A DNA stretch of 64,000 bases from contig CM041776.1 in NCBI GenBank assembly GCA_023374045.1, forward strand, positions 281,417,999 to 281,481,998, read 5' to 3'. The notes below the pieces were generated by a model that saw only the letters and a program-made list of their open reading frames with translations, was not told the DNA's origin and did no database searches. Every line of letters begins with the position of its first letter. Position 1 is the stretch's first letter. Made by a program: the position numbers and the translations under genes. The stretch comes from Limonium bicolor (lineage: Eukaryota > Streptophyta > Magnoliopsida > Caryophyllales > Plumbaginaceae). Of this stretch, positions 10,743 through 22,211 are shown one piece after another.

Positions 10743-11159
10743 TCATAGAGGATTTTTGATGCTTCTATCCAGATATGTGCTTTGGATCGAGATTTTTTGA
10801 TAAGTGACAAAAAGTTCAGCATAAGAGCGATACTGAGGCTCTAAATGAACCTTTTTCGCAATATGGTAGTGGCGAGGTGGATAGGGCTGGAACAAGACAT
10901 AACTAACATAGAAGAACATCAGGCATAAACTTTGGGTACCAACCATATTACCGTAACTGGCAAGGGGAATCATTAAGCTTGCTAGATGTAAAAAGCAAGA
11001 TATAAAATCTAAACATGTAAAGAAAGGAATACTAAAAACGGGTTTCATGGTAGCCTTAGATCCCAACATATAGGTATAAGCTACGATTATTAAAACATAA
11101 CAGATCGAAAGGGAAATGGACAAAGAGACTAGAATATGCCCATCCGAAAAGGCGGCCAT
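10743..11159 (-). CDS. Hypothetical 138-codon membrane-like ORF
   Basis: The ORF opens at an ATG at 11159 in a good plant context (ATGGCCGCC). It encodes hydrophobic stretches at about residues 8-32, 40-68 and 75-92, then a polar tail. I recognise no family. It lies exactly in the 475-bp interval between two 340-bp direct repeats. It could be an exon or fragment of a duplicated membrane-protein gene, or a chance ORF in repeat DNA. No splice-linked partner exon was found. Function unknown. Confidence 0.3.
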   Translation of the reverse strand: MAAFSDGHILVSLSISLSICYVLIIVAYTYMLGSKATMKPVFSIPFFTCLDFISCFLHLASLMIPLASYGNMVGTQSLCLMFFYVSYVLFQPYPPRHYHIAKKVHLEPQYRSYAELFVTYQKISIQSTYLDRSIKNPL

Positions 11160-11202
11160 TGATCGAAGGAGTTAATTTAGAGACTAGCTTGAAGAAACTC
11201 GA

Positions 11203-11543
11203 GAAAACGCTCTGGCTAAAAAGAGAGACTCTTGCCTAAGAGAGAAGTTCTTGAATTTGTAATGTGATTAGTCCATTTCGATTCTAGTGAACGTACTAAC
11301 TTTTTGTTACTGACTTACTGTACATGATTTTTCAATATATGGAGTAACTTGTGTTCGTTATGAAGAACTTTTAGTGTGTAAAAGCTTTTTTTTGGAAGCA
11401 AATAGCAAAAATTTGGTTACTCATTTAGCCAATATACAATGTCATCTTCAAGGGTACAAAATTGGGTCGAATTGCATCTTACCCATTTTTTTTCTAATAT
11501 ATGGGCCTTAAATTTTTTCTGATCTAGTAAATTTTTGATACTT
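11203..11543. repeat. 340-bp direct repeat, right copy
   Basis: Partner of 10386-10727. The two copies flank a 475-bp unique segment. No TG...CA ends, PBS or PPT were identified, so this is not shown to be a miniature LTR element. Confidence 0.85.
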
Positions 11544-11784
11544 TCATGATAAGATTAAATTTTGAACCAAGAGTTTGTTTTATGATATCACCCAGCTATC
11601 GCGATTGATCACTTTCTTTCCTCCCATCTTTACCGCTAGTTTCAATCTCAGAACTACTGCTTTTGGGATAATATGTAATAATAACTTTTTATAACTCGAC
11701 CAAAAGTACCAATATTTGTCATTACTGCTATCAAGTAAAGCTTCGCTAACTAGGTTCCCTTTTTATGATTTCACAGACCCAAAT

Positions 11785-12760
11785 TCTTAGCTACATGTGA
11801 TTGTAGCTATCCTTGCTACATCTAAGGATATTTTAGTCAAATTAAAATAAAAAATATCTTTACAGTAGGGTAATTTTGTAATTAATGAAATATAGTGGGA
11901 CAAAACTGAAAATAGAAGAAGTAAAGTGGGAACATGAGCATAAGCGTCGATTTCTTTTTCTATTTTTTCTTTTTATTTATCTTTATACCACAACAATAAT
12001 TTAAATAGTTATAACTTTTAATATATAAGTCCAAAATGAAAAAAAAATTATATCATTATTCACCTAAATTGAAGCTCTCAAAATAAGATCGTCATGGATA
12101 TGTTTTGGCAACTTTTTAAAATAATTATTTTTACATATATACGATAATTTTTTAATGTGAGGATGTATGTACATATTTTAATGTGAGATGTACATTTTTT
12201 AATGTGACAATGTACATGTTCTCAATGTGAAAATGTACATGTTCTTTAATGAACATTTGTACATGTTTGTATGGTCATTTTTACATGTTTGTATGACCGT
12301 GTGTACAAGTGTTCTTCCTTATATGTACAGGTTTATCTAAGAATGTTACATTTAATGATTTGTATGGCTTGTATGACTATCTATATGTTTTTAATGTGAG
12401 GATGTCATGTTTTTTTACGTTAGGATGTACATGTTTAGTGAATATTTGTACATGTTTGTATGACCATCTGTACAAGTTTCTTTTACGTTCTGTCTCCATA
12501 CATGTAAAAATAATTTTTTAAAATTGTCAAATATACCAATGACTGTCTTGTTTTGAAAAGCATGAATTTAGGGAACAATTATATAATTTTTTTCTTCATT
12601 TTTTAATATTAAATTAAAATATTTAAAGTTTTTATAATAAAGAAAGAAAAAGAATAAAAAATCTTTAAAAAAAGTAAAAGAAAAATAAAATTAAAAAAGG
12701 GTGCAGGAGACATTTTCAAAAAAAAAGAAGGGACCGTGACTACACCACCTGTAGCCAAGA
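11785..12760. mobile_element. Foldback (MULE-like) non-autonomous element, copy 1
   Basis: The outer ends form an imperfect inverted pair: TCTTAGCTACATGTG near 11785 and the complement of CACCTGTAGCCAAGA ending at 12760. A much stronger inner inverted pair of about 110 bp lies at about 12007-12125 and 12495-12605, and matches the inner arms of the element at 24015-25429. The centre (12130-12490) is a degenerate array of AATGTGAGGATGTACATG-like units. No matching 9-bp TSD was found, so the ends are approximate. Confidence 0.6.
12130..12495. repeat. Degenerate short tandem array (TGTACATG-type)
   Basis: Units of about 20 bp with the core ATGTACATGTTT and variable flanks occur a dozen or more times in the loop of the foldback element. 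The ORF predicted across it is a by-product of the repeat. Confidence 0.7.
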
Positions 12761-12789
12761 CACTCCCTTTACAAATAGGAATTGGTCTA

Positions 12790-14584
12790 CAGACAAAACT
12801 TTATCGTCCTCTCTAAAGAGGCGATTTCAGAGGCGAATCCATCGTCCTCTTGTTCTCTTCTGATTCATCAGGGAGATTGGTCTCGACCCTTGGGTTCTCC
12901 CACCGGTGGTAGGCTACTATCGAGGAGCCTCTCTCCAGTTCTTCTCAAACGCGTCGTTCCTCCTTGCTCTGTGTGGGTTTCGCCCCTACTTGACCTAGGC
13001 TCGCCCTGGTCCTGGGTGTCGCCTCTCTATCTTAGTCTCCCGGAGTGATTCCCCAGCTAATCTCCTTTCGTAGTTCAATTTGGCTTGCCCATCCGGTGCG
13101 GGAAGTGACTAGGCTTTGGATTCGTCGATGCTCTCCAGGAGGGGTTTTGGTTCTTTTTGACGGTGTTTTCGTTAGGGTGAGGGGCGGTGTCTCCTTCTCC
13201 CGCCGTCTGGGTTTGTGGAGGTGCATTAGGGGGGTTTTGGTTTCTCTTCCTTCTCACTGGAGTGGGGAATCGACAGCGTTGGTTTATCGGTTACTTCTTC
13301 GGTTTCGCTCTGCAGGGTGGAGGTGGATTTAGGGTAAGTTTCTGAGATTGATTCAATTTCTTGGTGCTATACAAGATTTCCTGACGTGCATTTGCCTCCC
13401 TCATCTGGGCCTTAGTATCTTGGTGGTACTCGGGAGTTGTTTCCTCCGTTTTCCGGTTGGTTTGCTCCCGGGTTTTTTTTTTATTTCTCGGCATCGGCTT
13501 GCTTGATTCGAGCTTGCTTTATCCTTGCTTGTCCAGTTCTGTGTTAAGTCTGATCAGAGGTGTGAATTTTTCTGGGGTTCGGTTTCTGTTGGTAGAGTCG
13601 GTTGGAAGTGGGTGTTGCGCCAGGCTTGTGATTCAGGTTCTGTCGGTGTGGTTGTTCAGGGGCGGGACTGAGTCGAATTTCTCCGGTTGGTGGGGGCAGG
13701 TTCTCTGTCTGTTGGCTTTGGTTTTTTGTGATCCTGGTTTTCTTGCTCTTTGATGGGTAGTTGTTGGTCAAATTGGGCTGATAGAATTTCCAAGTCTACG
13801 ATATTGCCCAATTATCAAGATAGGAATGTTGAATGGAGCAGGTGTACGCATGTCATCTTAATCCTTCTATGGAAAATTTACTTCTGCTGGGTTTTTGGAT
13901 TAAAGATTTTTTCCCGGTTGCTAGTTCCTCAGCATTCTCCAGATTTTACGAGTGTCAAACCTAGTATGATCCAGGATGGTCAGAGGCTGTATCTCTGTTG
14001 GTACTATGGGTTACAACATATTCCTCTACTAGTTACTTTTATTGCTCTGGTGATCTTCAATCTGGACATTTGCAAGGTTCAGACCTTTTGGAAAGTATTC
14101 TATCTCGGTATGGGGTTCTCGTATGTGTTTGAGTTTCCTCGGTTGAATTTCAACAGTCTTGTTTTCAGCGCATTCAGTGCGCATATTACTAGTTACATAA
14201 TACGTCAAATTGCTTTGGAGCTTACTTTGTTGGTGGGTAGCCATAGCATGTACTATGTGCTAGTGTTTGATTCTAGCAGAATTACTCTTTCCGATGACAC
14301 GATTCACAAAGGGAGGATCCGGATGATCAGGATGAAGACTATTACTATCGCTGGAAGATCTAGAGTTAGTAGGAGAATTGTTTGTTTCAAGTATGTAACT
14401 TTCTTTTTCTACTATCTTATTAGGGCTGGTGAGTCTATGTACCACCGTATGTTGGACCCTTTTGTAGTTATTAATGGGAGGGTGTTCCCATTCTTTCAAG
14501 CTACCCTCTCAGATTTTGGGAATAAGTCTGTAATCCCAATCTGATCTTGGTTTTTAATATGAAGTTTCAATTTAGCTCAAAAAA
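12790..14584 (+). mobile_element. LINE-like non-LTR retroposon, non-autonomous
   Basis: A near-perfect TSD brackets the element: AATAGGAATTGGTCTA at 12774-12789 and AATAAGAATTGCTCTA at 14585-14600 (14 of 16 identical). The 3' end is TTTAGCTC followed by an A-run (14577-14586), as in plant L1-type LINEs. The 5' third is GC/T-rich, like a LINE leader. Total length is about 1.8 kb. No reverse transcriptase, endonuclease or RNase H motif is visible in any frame, so it must have moved in trans. Confidence 0.7.
13753..14544 (+). CDS. Uncharacterised 263-codon ORF in LINE-like element
   Basis: The ORF starts with ATG at 13753 and ends 33 bp before the terminal A-run of the retroposon. The product is rich in aromatic and aliphatic residues: hydrophobic stretches at about residues 33-50, 85-105 and 115-160, a basic central part around RIRMIRMKTITIAGRSR, and the C-terminus ATLSDFGNKSVIPI. 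With the local base composition (about 5% stop codons expected per frame), an open frame of this length by chance is very unlikely by rough estimate. It matches no LINE ORF1 (no zinc knuckle or RRM) or ORF2 motif I know. It may be a captured or novel element protein, or the remains of a retroposed mRNA. Function unknown. Confidence 0.4.
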   Translation: MGSCWSNWADRISKSTILPNYQDRNVEWSRCTHVILILLWKIYFCWVFGLKIFSRLLVPQHSPDFTSVKPSMIQDGQRLYLCWYYGLQHIPLLVTFIALVIFNLDICKVQTFWKVFYLGMGFSYVFEFPRLNFNSLVFSAFSAHITSYIIRQIALELTLLVGSHSMYYVLVFDSSRITLSDDTIHKGRIRMIRMKTITIAGRSRVSRRIVCFKYVTFFFYYLIRAGESMYHRMLDPFVVINGRVFPFFQATLSDFGNKSVIPI

Positions 14585-14714
14585 AATAAGAATTGCTCTA
14601 GTTTAGTTGTTATTATGTGATGAATAGAAAATAGGAATCAGCATGGTTCGATGCACATAATTTTTTATATTTTAATATAGTTAGAGTTGTATACATTCAT
14701 ATATATATATCGCG

Positions 14715-15323
14715 TAGGACTGCCCATGGTAGGTTAACCGCCTTATTCGGTTAACCGCTTTCGGTTAACCGGGTCTTCGGTTTTTTAAAATCCAATTCCA
14801 TTACCATTCCATTTAGATCGGTTAACCGGATTCGGTTAACCGTTTAATTCGGTTTTCTAAAATCGGATTCCATTACCATTCCGTTTAGACCGGTTAACCT
14901 TTAGTTCGGTTCGGTTTTATCGGTTAACCTTATACCCGTGTATTTTTTTATTATTGATAAGACCCATACCATTAATATTATAGTACAACATTGATCATTC
15001 AAATAAATCATGAGTGACAAATCAAACACATGTGACAAAAAGTATAATAGTGTGCATATTCCCTCAATAGCTAACATTAATTATTATATAAGGTGAACAT
15101 TAATATTTGAAGATTTCGGATGTTTATATAATCGGTTAACCATGGTTAACCGAGCGGTTAACCGTTCTGGAAAATTCAATACCGTTACCGAAACCGAAAC
15201 CGGTCAATTTACACGGTTCGGTTAACCATACCGCAAGAACCGGTACGGTTAACCTGAAAACAGGTACGGTTCATTTCGGTTTCGGTCGGATACTGCGGTT
15301 TCGGAATTTTTTGGGCAGCCCTA
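14715..15323. mobile_element. hAT-type MITE rich in GGTTAACC palindromes
   Basis: Terminal inverted repeats are TAGGACTGCCCA and the complement of TGGGCAGCCCTA. An exact 8-bp TSD, ATATCGCG, lies at 14707-14714 and 15324-15331. Both are hallmarks of the hAT superfamily. The 609-bp interior carries more than a dozen CGGTTAACCG-type palindromes in two arms around an AT-rich core (14940-15120). Confidence 0.92.
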
Positions 15324-15716
15324 ATATCGCGTAAGAATATATATGGTTAATACAAGAAAATTGTACCATCGTTTATTGTTACATTTTATAGTTATAGAAA
15401 TATTTTCTCATTTTTAATTATTTATTTGACTTTTCTGAAATTTAAGTTCCTATGATTTTTAAATAATGGATGATATCTTTGGATTTTAATAAATTCTAAA
15501 TAATTTTTCCTAAAATTTGAGCTTTACCACTCGGAATAATGTTATAAACTTGTAATAAAATACTACTATAACTAACTAATATGATCATTCGACAAGTCTG
15601 TTTTTCGCACAGTATCATCTGATAGAAAAATTTCAAAGTTGTGATATTATGAGTAATCGTGACATTTGTGTAGATGAAATGCTTTTAATGGCATGTAGTC
15701 CGCTGCACCGTCCGTA

Positions 15717-16230
15717 GAAGTCATCATTTGGGCTGGCGGGCCGGGTTCGGAATGGGTCGAAGATAAATTTTAGGCTCGTTAGGTTTATTTTAAAAAACCA
15801 AGCCCAATTTTTTACATGCTCAGGCCGGGCCGGATTAGGCCCGATTTTTTCCAGATTTTACCGAAATCCGACCTGATTTTTTAATTTTTTTTCATAAATT
15901 AATAAAAAAAAATTTAATTAATATATTTTAATATAATATTATATATTATATATCTAACTTATTTAAAATTTATATATTATATAATTTTTGTATATATTAT
16001 ATAAAAATAAATATATATACATTTTAAAAATAATATAAAATAATGTAAATCGGGCCGGGCCGGGCTTGTCCACGGGTTCAAAAAATGTGTCGTGGCCCGG
16101 TCCGGTTTGTTATTCGGGTCTGATTTTATGTCCAGGCCCACCAGAAATCCAACCGGACTCAGGCCAGTCGGATTTTTTACAGGCCGGATCGGACCGGGCT
16201 ACCAGGCTGGACACATTATGATCAGCTCTA
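15717..16230. mobile_element. Probable hAT-type MITE with GGGCCGG repeats
   Basis: Two GC-rich arms (about 15730-15880 and 16050-16215) with GGGCCGGG-type boxes in opposite orientation flank an AT-rich core (15880-16040). The possible TSD CGTCCGTA (15709-15716) versus AGTCCGTA (16231-16238) agrees at 7 of 8 bases. The ends are imperfect inverted repeats (GAAGTCATCAT against TAGAGCTGATCAT). Confidence 0.6.
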
Positions 16231-17944
16231 AGTCCGTACGCTTGATTATTGACAGATCTTGTCATTCAAACTGGGTCGGACCTACAAAGAAGGGACCATG
16301 CCCATGTGTATGTAGTTTGAGCATATGCTCAACACATTTTCAGTCTTTAGATTAGAATTTAGTTTTTAAAACATTAATCGTAACCATAAATAATTTTACT
16401 TATTTAATAATTAATTTTTAGAAATTGAAAAACAAGCAACTATGAAATACCCCTAAATTAATTTAAATTAATTTAGGGGATTTCTTTTATTAAACCTTTA
16501 ATATATTATTAAGTATTAAATTATTATATGGATGAGGGAAAATTAAATATTATATGGAATTATGAATATTAAATTATTATATGGGGTTGTGAATTTATTT
16601 AGGGGTTTTCCCCTAATTATTATATTTTGTATAGTATTATGAATTAATAATAAGATTTATAAGTCAATAAATCTTGGGAAAATTCTAAACACTCCAAATA
16701 TATTATAAAGATTTAGGAAGTGTTAGAACATTGTTTGAAACATAAAGTCAATATAAAATTCTAGAAACCTTAAAGCTTATTAAGCCTGCTAGAGTTGACT
16801 TTTTGAGAATGGTCAAACCAGGCCATGAAACTATACTAATAAATAGGTTATTGAAAAACCATGAAGATCGATAAAAAGAACGTCAAAAACGGATCATCCT
16901 AGCCAAAGTTATGCTAGATTGAAGTTTGAATCAAAATTTAAGAAGTGCCACGTGTCACTCTGTAGTAGGTCGCCCACACTTAGCCGATTTCCTTCCCTGA
17001 TTTCGTAACCGATTTCACTTCCTAGCCCTAACTTTAGACGGCTATAACTTTCACATTACTCAATATTTTTCCATGCCGTCTTCACCACTCTTCTCCTAAT
17101 TCCCTCTTTACAACCGTAATCATACAAGCCCTAATCATTCTAAATCGACGGGAAAGTTGATCCAAAGTTGTCAACTTTCGAGGTCGTAACCAGTTTCCAG
17201 TTTCATCCGATTTCGTAATGTTCGTCTGCCATAACTTCCTCGTCTTTCAACCAAATTCGATTTCTTTAGCTCGTTGTGAGATCACTAATCCATCTACAAC
17301 TTTATGTTATTCCCAAGCCTGATTTGTAACCGTTTGGAAGTTATAGTCGCCCAAAGTATCTGATTTGTCAGCACACTTAAAATCGTAGAAGAAAACGACA
17401 GGTAAACTCGTAACTTTCGGGTCAAATTTCTCTCTGTATAAGGCATATTAGATTGAGTTCTTGTTATCATTGTGTAGATCTATGTCCCATCTTTCGATTG
17501 AGCCAAAGAAACGGTCTAATCAATCTGTACCGCAAGTATTAGAGTTGCAAAGTAGGCTACCCAAACGGTCAAGCCGAACGGTGTTTCCAGTTTCCGATTT
17601 CGAATTCACCAAATTCGAGCAATTCCGGTGAGTTTTCTTCAAATTCCTCCGATTATGCTAACCGGTTTTACAATTCCGATCTAACCCATGTTGCAATTTA
17701 ACCTGTTACGCTCTAGATTAGGAGAATTTGACAGAATTGAATTCGGTAACCTTAAGAACCTAACTCGAATTCAAATTCGAATCTTGATGAACTATGCATT
17801 AAAATTGGGGAAATTAGCATTGGAACCGAAATTTGATACGAATCCATAGAACCAAAAATCACTCAATTTCGTTCTGTAGATTGGAGTTATCGTTGAATTA
17901 GTACTCGGTTTGGCATAGTGTTCACTGAAGAACTCGCTGTACAG

Positions 17945-17979
17945 GGCCGTCCGATCTCGTTCTAAGAGATTGGACGGCC
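17945..17979. other. 35-bp hairpin inside the solo LTR
   Basis: GGCCGTCC and ATCTC pair with GAGAT and GGACGGCC around a short loop, giving a stem of about 14 bp with one mismatch. This is the most stable palindrome seen in this AT-rich stretch. Confidence 0.7.
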
Positions 17980-20681
17980 AAGTTAGATCTGGCGATTATA
18001 AGTTGTTTTGTTTCTATAAAAAAATCAGTAAATAGCTCTAACTGTTGATTTTAGTTAATGGCCTTCCCGAAGGTATTTTGACTTGAAATTTTAATCATAG
18101 ATTCCTTATTTTATGTAGTTTATTTGAGTAAATTATTATGGTTTTTTAGTTTTAAAAATAAGTTATGATTTTTACAAGTACGTGGTTTTCTGGAATTATT
18201 TGGCTAAATTAAAAGATATTTTTATGAAATAAAAATTTTATAATATGTCTAAAATGTTATAGTTACTTTATTAAGTTTGGGAATTTTTGGGGCAACGGGG
18301 GAAAAGGTTTAAAAATTGTGTTTGTGAGTTTCATAAAGATAATATAATATATAGTTTTTAATGTAATCAAAAATTAAAGTATAGTTGATTAATGAACTTT
18401 ATAGGTTGGGGAAAATATAATAAGACTAATTAACATTTAATACAGTGTTTATAAATTATTTGGGTATTAACTTTAAGTGAAGTAAAATTGTTACATATAT
18501 TTATATAGGTTTATATGAGAGAAATAAAATAGAAACTTATATAAATCAAGGAATTTAACTAAACTACATTTATTTATTATATAATATGGAAGCTAAATGT
18601 TTAACGAAAACTAAGGGAAATACTTTATTTTGTAAACCATAAATCAGTTGGGATATGTCTAAAAGATATTAAATATAATTAAATACAATAGAATTTCTTA
18701 AAGAATGTTCTGGATAAATCTTAATATATGTAGATATTATAATATTATATTATATAAATACAATAAAAATAGACTAAAGGAAATAACATTCCTTGTGAGG
18801 AATATAATAGGAAGGATATATATATATACGATAAATTAATAAATAAAGGAATAAAATACCTTATAGAAAATATAATATGAAGGAATTAATGAGTTAAACT
18901 AAACCTCTACATAATACAAATAAGAGAATATATTGAGGTGGTATTAATTATGGTTATAGGTTGAGTTTTAGTTATCTTTGAGTTTCTAAGATTATATAAA
19001 CCGTATTTAAATCATGTATATATTTAGTCAAGTCCACAATGTAAATCTATAATTGGGTTAAGAAATTAATAAGTTGAAATTTAGGAATATTTGTAACTAG
19101 TCTACATAAAGTGTTACACAAATAGATCTTATATATATAATTGATAAAAAATGAATGAAATACTTTTACATTTAAATGTTCTTATTATAAAAAAAATAAA
19201 GTAAATGAGTTACTTTACATCTAAATGTGAAGAGGATAAAAAATCTAGATTTAATCATTCTTAATATTTATAGTATTGAGTAATAACTAATATTTTGAGA
19301 TAAAATCATTAAAAGGGATTATGGTATAAGGACTATAATTAAACTATGATTAGGAAATACTCTAAAATAATCCTTAAGTTTCTTAAATTTGGTTAGCCAC
19401 ATAAAATACATTTATTATAATATTCAAGATGTGAGTTTATAAATAAGTGGTACAAATAGTTAAAGATTTACTAAAAGGTTTATAATAGAGAAATTAGATA
19501 CATAAACCTTGAACCTTTATTTAGAGGAACTAAGTTACTAAGAGGCTATAAGGATTTACCTTTGACACGGGAAATATTAATGTGTCATTTGAATATAAGG
19601 TATGGGGATTTTCATAATAGATTATCTTATTAATAATTAACAATTTCACTTACGAACCAGAATTTAATTCTTGGATAAATTCTACTTTATGTAGATATAT
19701 TGTCCATCCTAAATACAATAAAGGAAATTAATTTATTAAGTTGTTCCTTTGAAACCTTTGGTCTTGTAAGTAAATAAAATGTATTTAAGACATAAGTTTA
19801 TTAAAAATTAGTACAGAAGGATTATACATACTCTATGGAGAGATGTGTGTAAAAATTAAATACGTGGGAAATTTAAAGTAAGTAGGATCAAAAAGGTTAT
19901 CTTAAGACACCTTATTATAAAGTTGGGTTAAGTAAAAATATACCTTGTGGATACTAATGTGAGAGTTCGATAAGTTTGAGTTAACTATAATATGGTTATT
20001 TCAAGATGAAAAGTAATTAACAACTTATGACAAGATTAATAGATGGTGTAGTTAAAGGCCATTCTGAACTAAAGATAAGATAATTGAGTTTAGTAGCCAA
20101 ATAAGTTATACTAAAATGCATCTACACACTACGATTTCAGTATACGGGATGTAGATCTTAATTAAGTTAAGGGGGAAGGCTTAGTTATAATGGATTATCT
20201 AGTAGATAATGATAGAGATACACAGTCAATAATTGTGAAATAATAGTATAGTATTCTAAGATAAACCCATCATTGGTCATAACACGATGTATGTCCTAAG
20301 TAAGAAAAAGTATTGTGCTTAAAAATTTATTGAAATTCTAGACTTGATTGAATAACGTATAATGCCCTTTGTTATTGGGGTCTTTAATGGGGAATTAAGG
20401 TTAAGTATGGGTAAAGTGGATAAGGGTGGAACAATTAACTAGTGTTGATAAAATACATTCCTTGGTCTTACAACCTTGAGTAATACATCGTTCTCAGACA
20501 AGTCAAGTACATAACATTTAAGTGAGGGCTTAAAGGATAATTGAGACTTTGAAATAAGAGTAAGGAGTTTATTTAAGCGTAACATAGGCTACGAGTGGTT
20601 GATGATGGATTACCTTTAATATTCTTCAGAGTATTGTTGATTGTTTGCGCAAGTTGATTAGAACTGCTACAGCATTACCCA

Positions 20682-20888
20682 GGTACGATTTCTCGTACTC
20701 AGCTTGTTGTGTTTGGACTCTATGGAATGTTTTGTACGATTTCTCGTACTCAGCTTGTGTGTTTTGGACTCTATGGAATTTGTACGATTTCTCGTACTCA
20801 GCTTGTTGTGTTTTGGACCTTATGGAATGTTTTGTACGATTTCTCGTACTCGATACTTTTGCTGATGGACTTTATGGAATGTTTGGAA
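20682..20888. repeat. Four ~50-bp tandem repeats in solo LTR
   Basis: Four units each begin GTACGATTTCTCGTACTC and end GACTYTATGGAATG. The unit core is itself palindromic (GTACGA...TCGTAC). Confidence 0.85.
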
Positions 20889-21385
20889 CACCAACTGATC
20901 TTGAATGGATTTCAAAATGGAACTGTTGTGTGACTAAGAGCTTGATGTGACTAACTGAGCCTGTATGTGAAACTCCTTGGTATTGGTTCCTCCTATCTAG
21001 TTGTTTCACTAGATATTAACTGCCTAGGGTTTACGCTTCTGCACTCTGTAGGACTGAGTGTTTTGGTATTGCTCTGGTGCAGTTAATGATCTAGGGGGTA
21101 ACTAGGAATATAGGAAAGTATCTGGTATTGGTAAATTCTTCCTTTGGACTATGGGTATTGTTTCACCATGAGTCGAGTTTGATCAGCCTTATTTGGAATG
21201 GATTCTTTCTATTGGATATTAATGTTGAGGGTTACGCCTCTACACTCTGTAGGACTGAGTGTTTTGGTATTGCTTGTGCAGTTAATAATCTAATGGGAAT
21301 ATGGGAAATGTTAATCTTGGTACTGAGTATGGATTATTTCAATAAGTGGTGCACACACTTTTCACCGATGACTGAGAACGGTCTT

Positions 21386-21515
21386 AGTGGAAGGAGGTCT
21401 GCTATACCTCGCCCTTTGTGGCAACTGACAGCGGAGGTCTGTTTACCTCGCCCTTTTGTGGCAACTGACAGCGAAGGTCTGTTATACCTCGCCCTTGTGG
21501 CAACTGACTGGCGGT
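21386..21515. repeat. Three ~47-bp tandem repeats in solo LTR
   Basis: Units contain GGAGGTCTG, TACCTCGCCC and TGTGGCAACTGACAGCG and are repeated three times, starting at about 21392. Confidence 0.8.
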
Positions 21516-22211
21516 GGGGGCCATCTCTCCAATTGGAATTATTCCACTCTTGAGTATATTTGGTCTATGGAATCATTCTTCTGAAATGGTGGAACATAAA
21601 CTGTCTACCAGGGTTATGGATATTAATGTCACAATCCTGGTCCTTTGTGACTACTTAGTCTTTCTCTTCTTAACCAGAATTGGTTCTAACATCAACAATT
21701 GGATGCTTACTAAACTATGTGGTGTGACTACTTAAGTGGATGACTTGGTTTGGAAGTTCTTTATCCCTATCTTGTCTTGTTTTCTTTTCTCTTTAATTGT
21801 TTTGAAGTGCTTTATCTCTGTACTTTTAAGAGTTTGTTTTCATGTTAATATTTATTTTGAAGAGTTATGTTTTATAAGTTGTTTTTTGGAGAATTGTACC
21901 AGTGTCCATTCCAGGGAACTGACCCGCCCCTTTTGGGGTGGCTGCTTGGTTTCATCTTGCAGGTACGAATTGATTTACAGGTGGCCACGAAGAGAATGAG
22001 CGTTTGGGATGGGACTAGGTTTTGTGGAGAGAGAATATGTTTAATTTCTATTATGTTGTGTTAAGTTTTTCTCGAGTTCAGACCGTAGCTTTGTAGGTTG
22101 TAAGTTGTAATTGGTGAGGTTTGGTGCCGGGTGTTGGAACCCGATGGTCTGTAATAGCCTTAGAGTTTTTATTCCGCTGTATTTATGGTTAATAGGGGCG
22201 TTTACAAACTA

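Larger units (their letters stand above)
16443..22206. mobile_element. Solo LTR, 5.76 kb, probably chromovirus (Tekay-like)
   Basis: It begins TGAAATACCCCTAAATTAAT and ends GGGGCGTTTACA, with the 5-bp TSD AACTA at 16438-16442 and 22207-22211. No gag or pol, PBS or PPT lies inside, and no second LTR is seen. So a single very long LTR, left by LTR-LTR recombination, is the simplest reading. The start wording and the tandem arrays near the right end recall Tekay/Del-type Gypsy LTRs (inference). Most of 18100-20600 is AT-rich and without genes. Confidence 0.75.

Noticed and set aside
20645..20950. 101-codon ORF with repeated YDFSYSA peptides
   Set aside because: Product of the tandem array in the solo LTR; three frames are open because of the repeat.
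20645..21515. CRISPR-like or satellite origin of the tandem arrays
   Set aside because: Too few units, no constant-length spacers, and a location inside an LTR of a eukaryotic genome.
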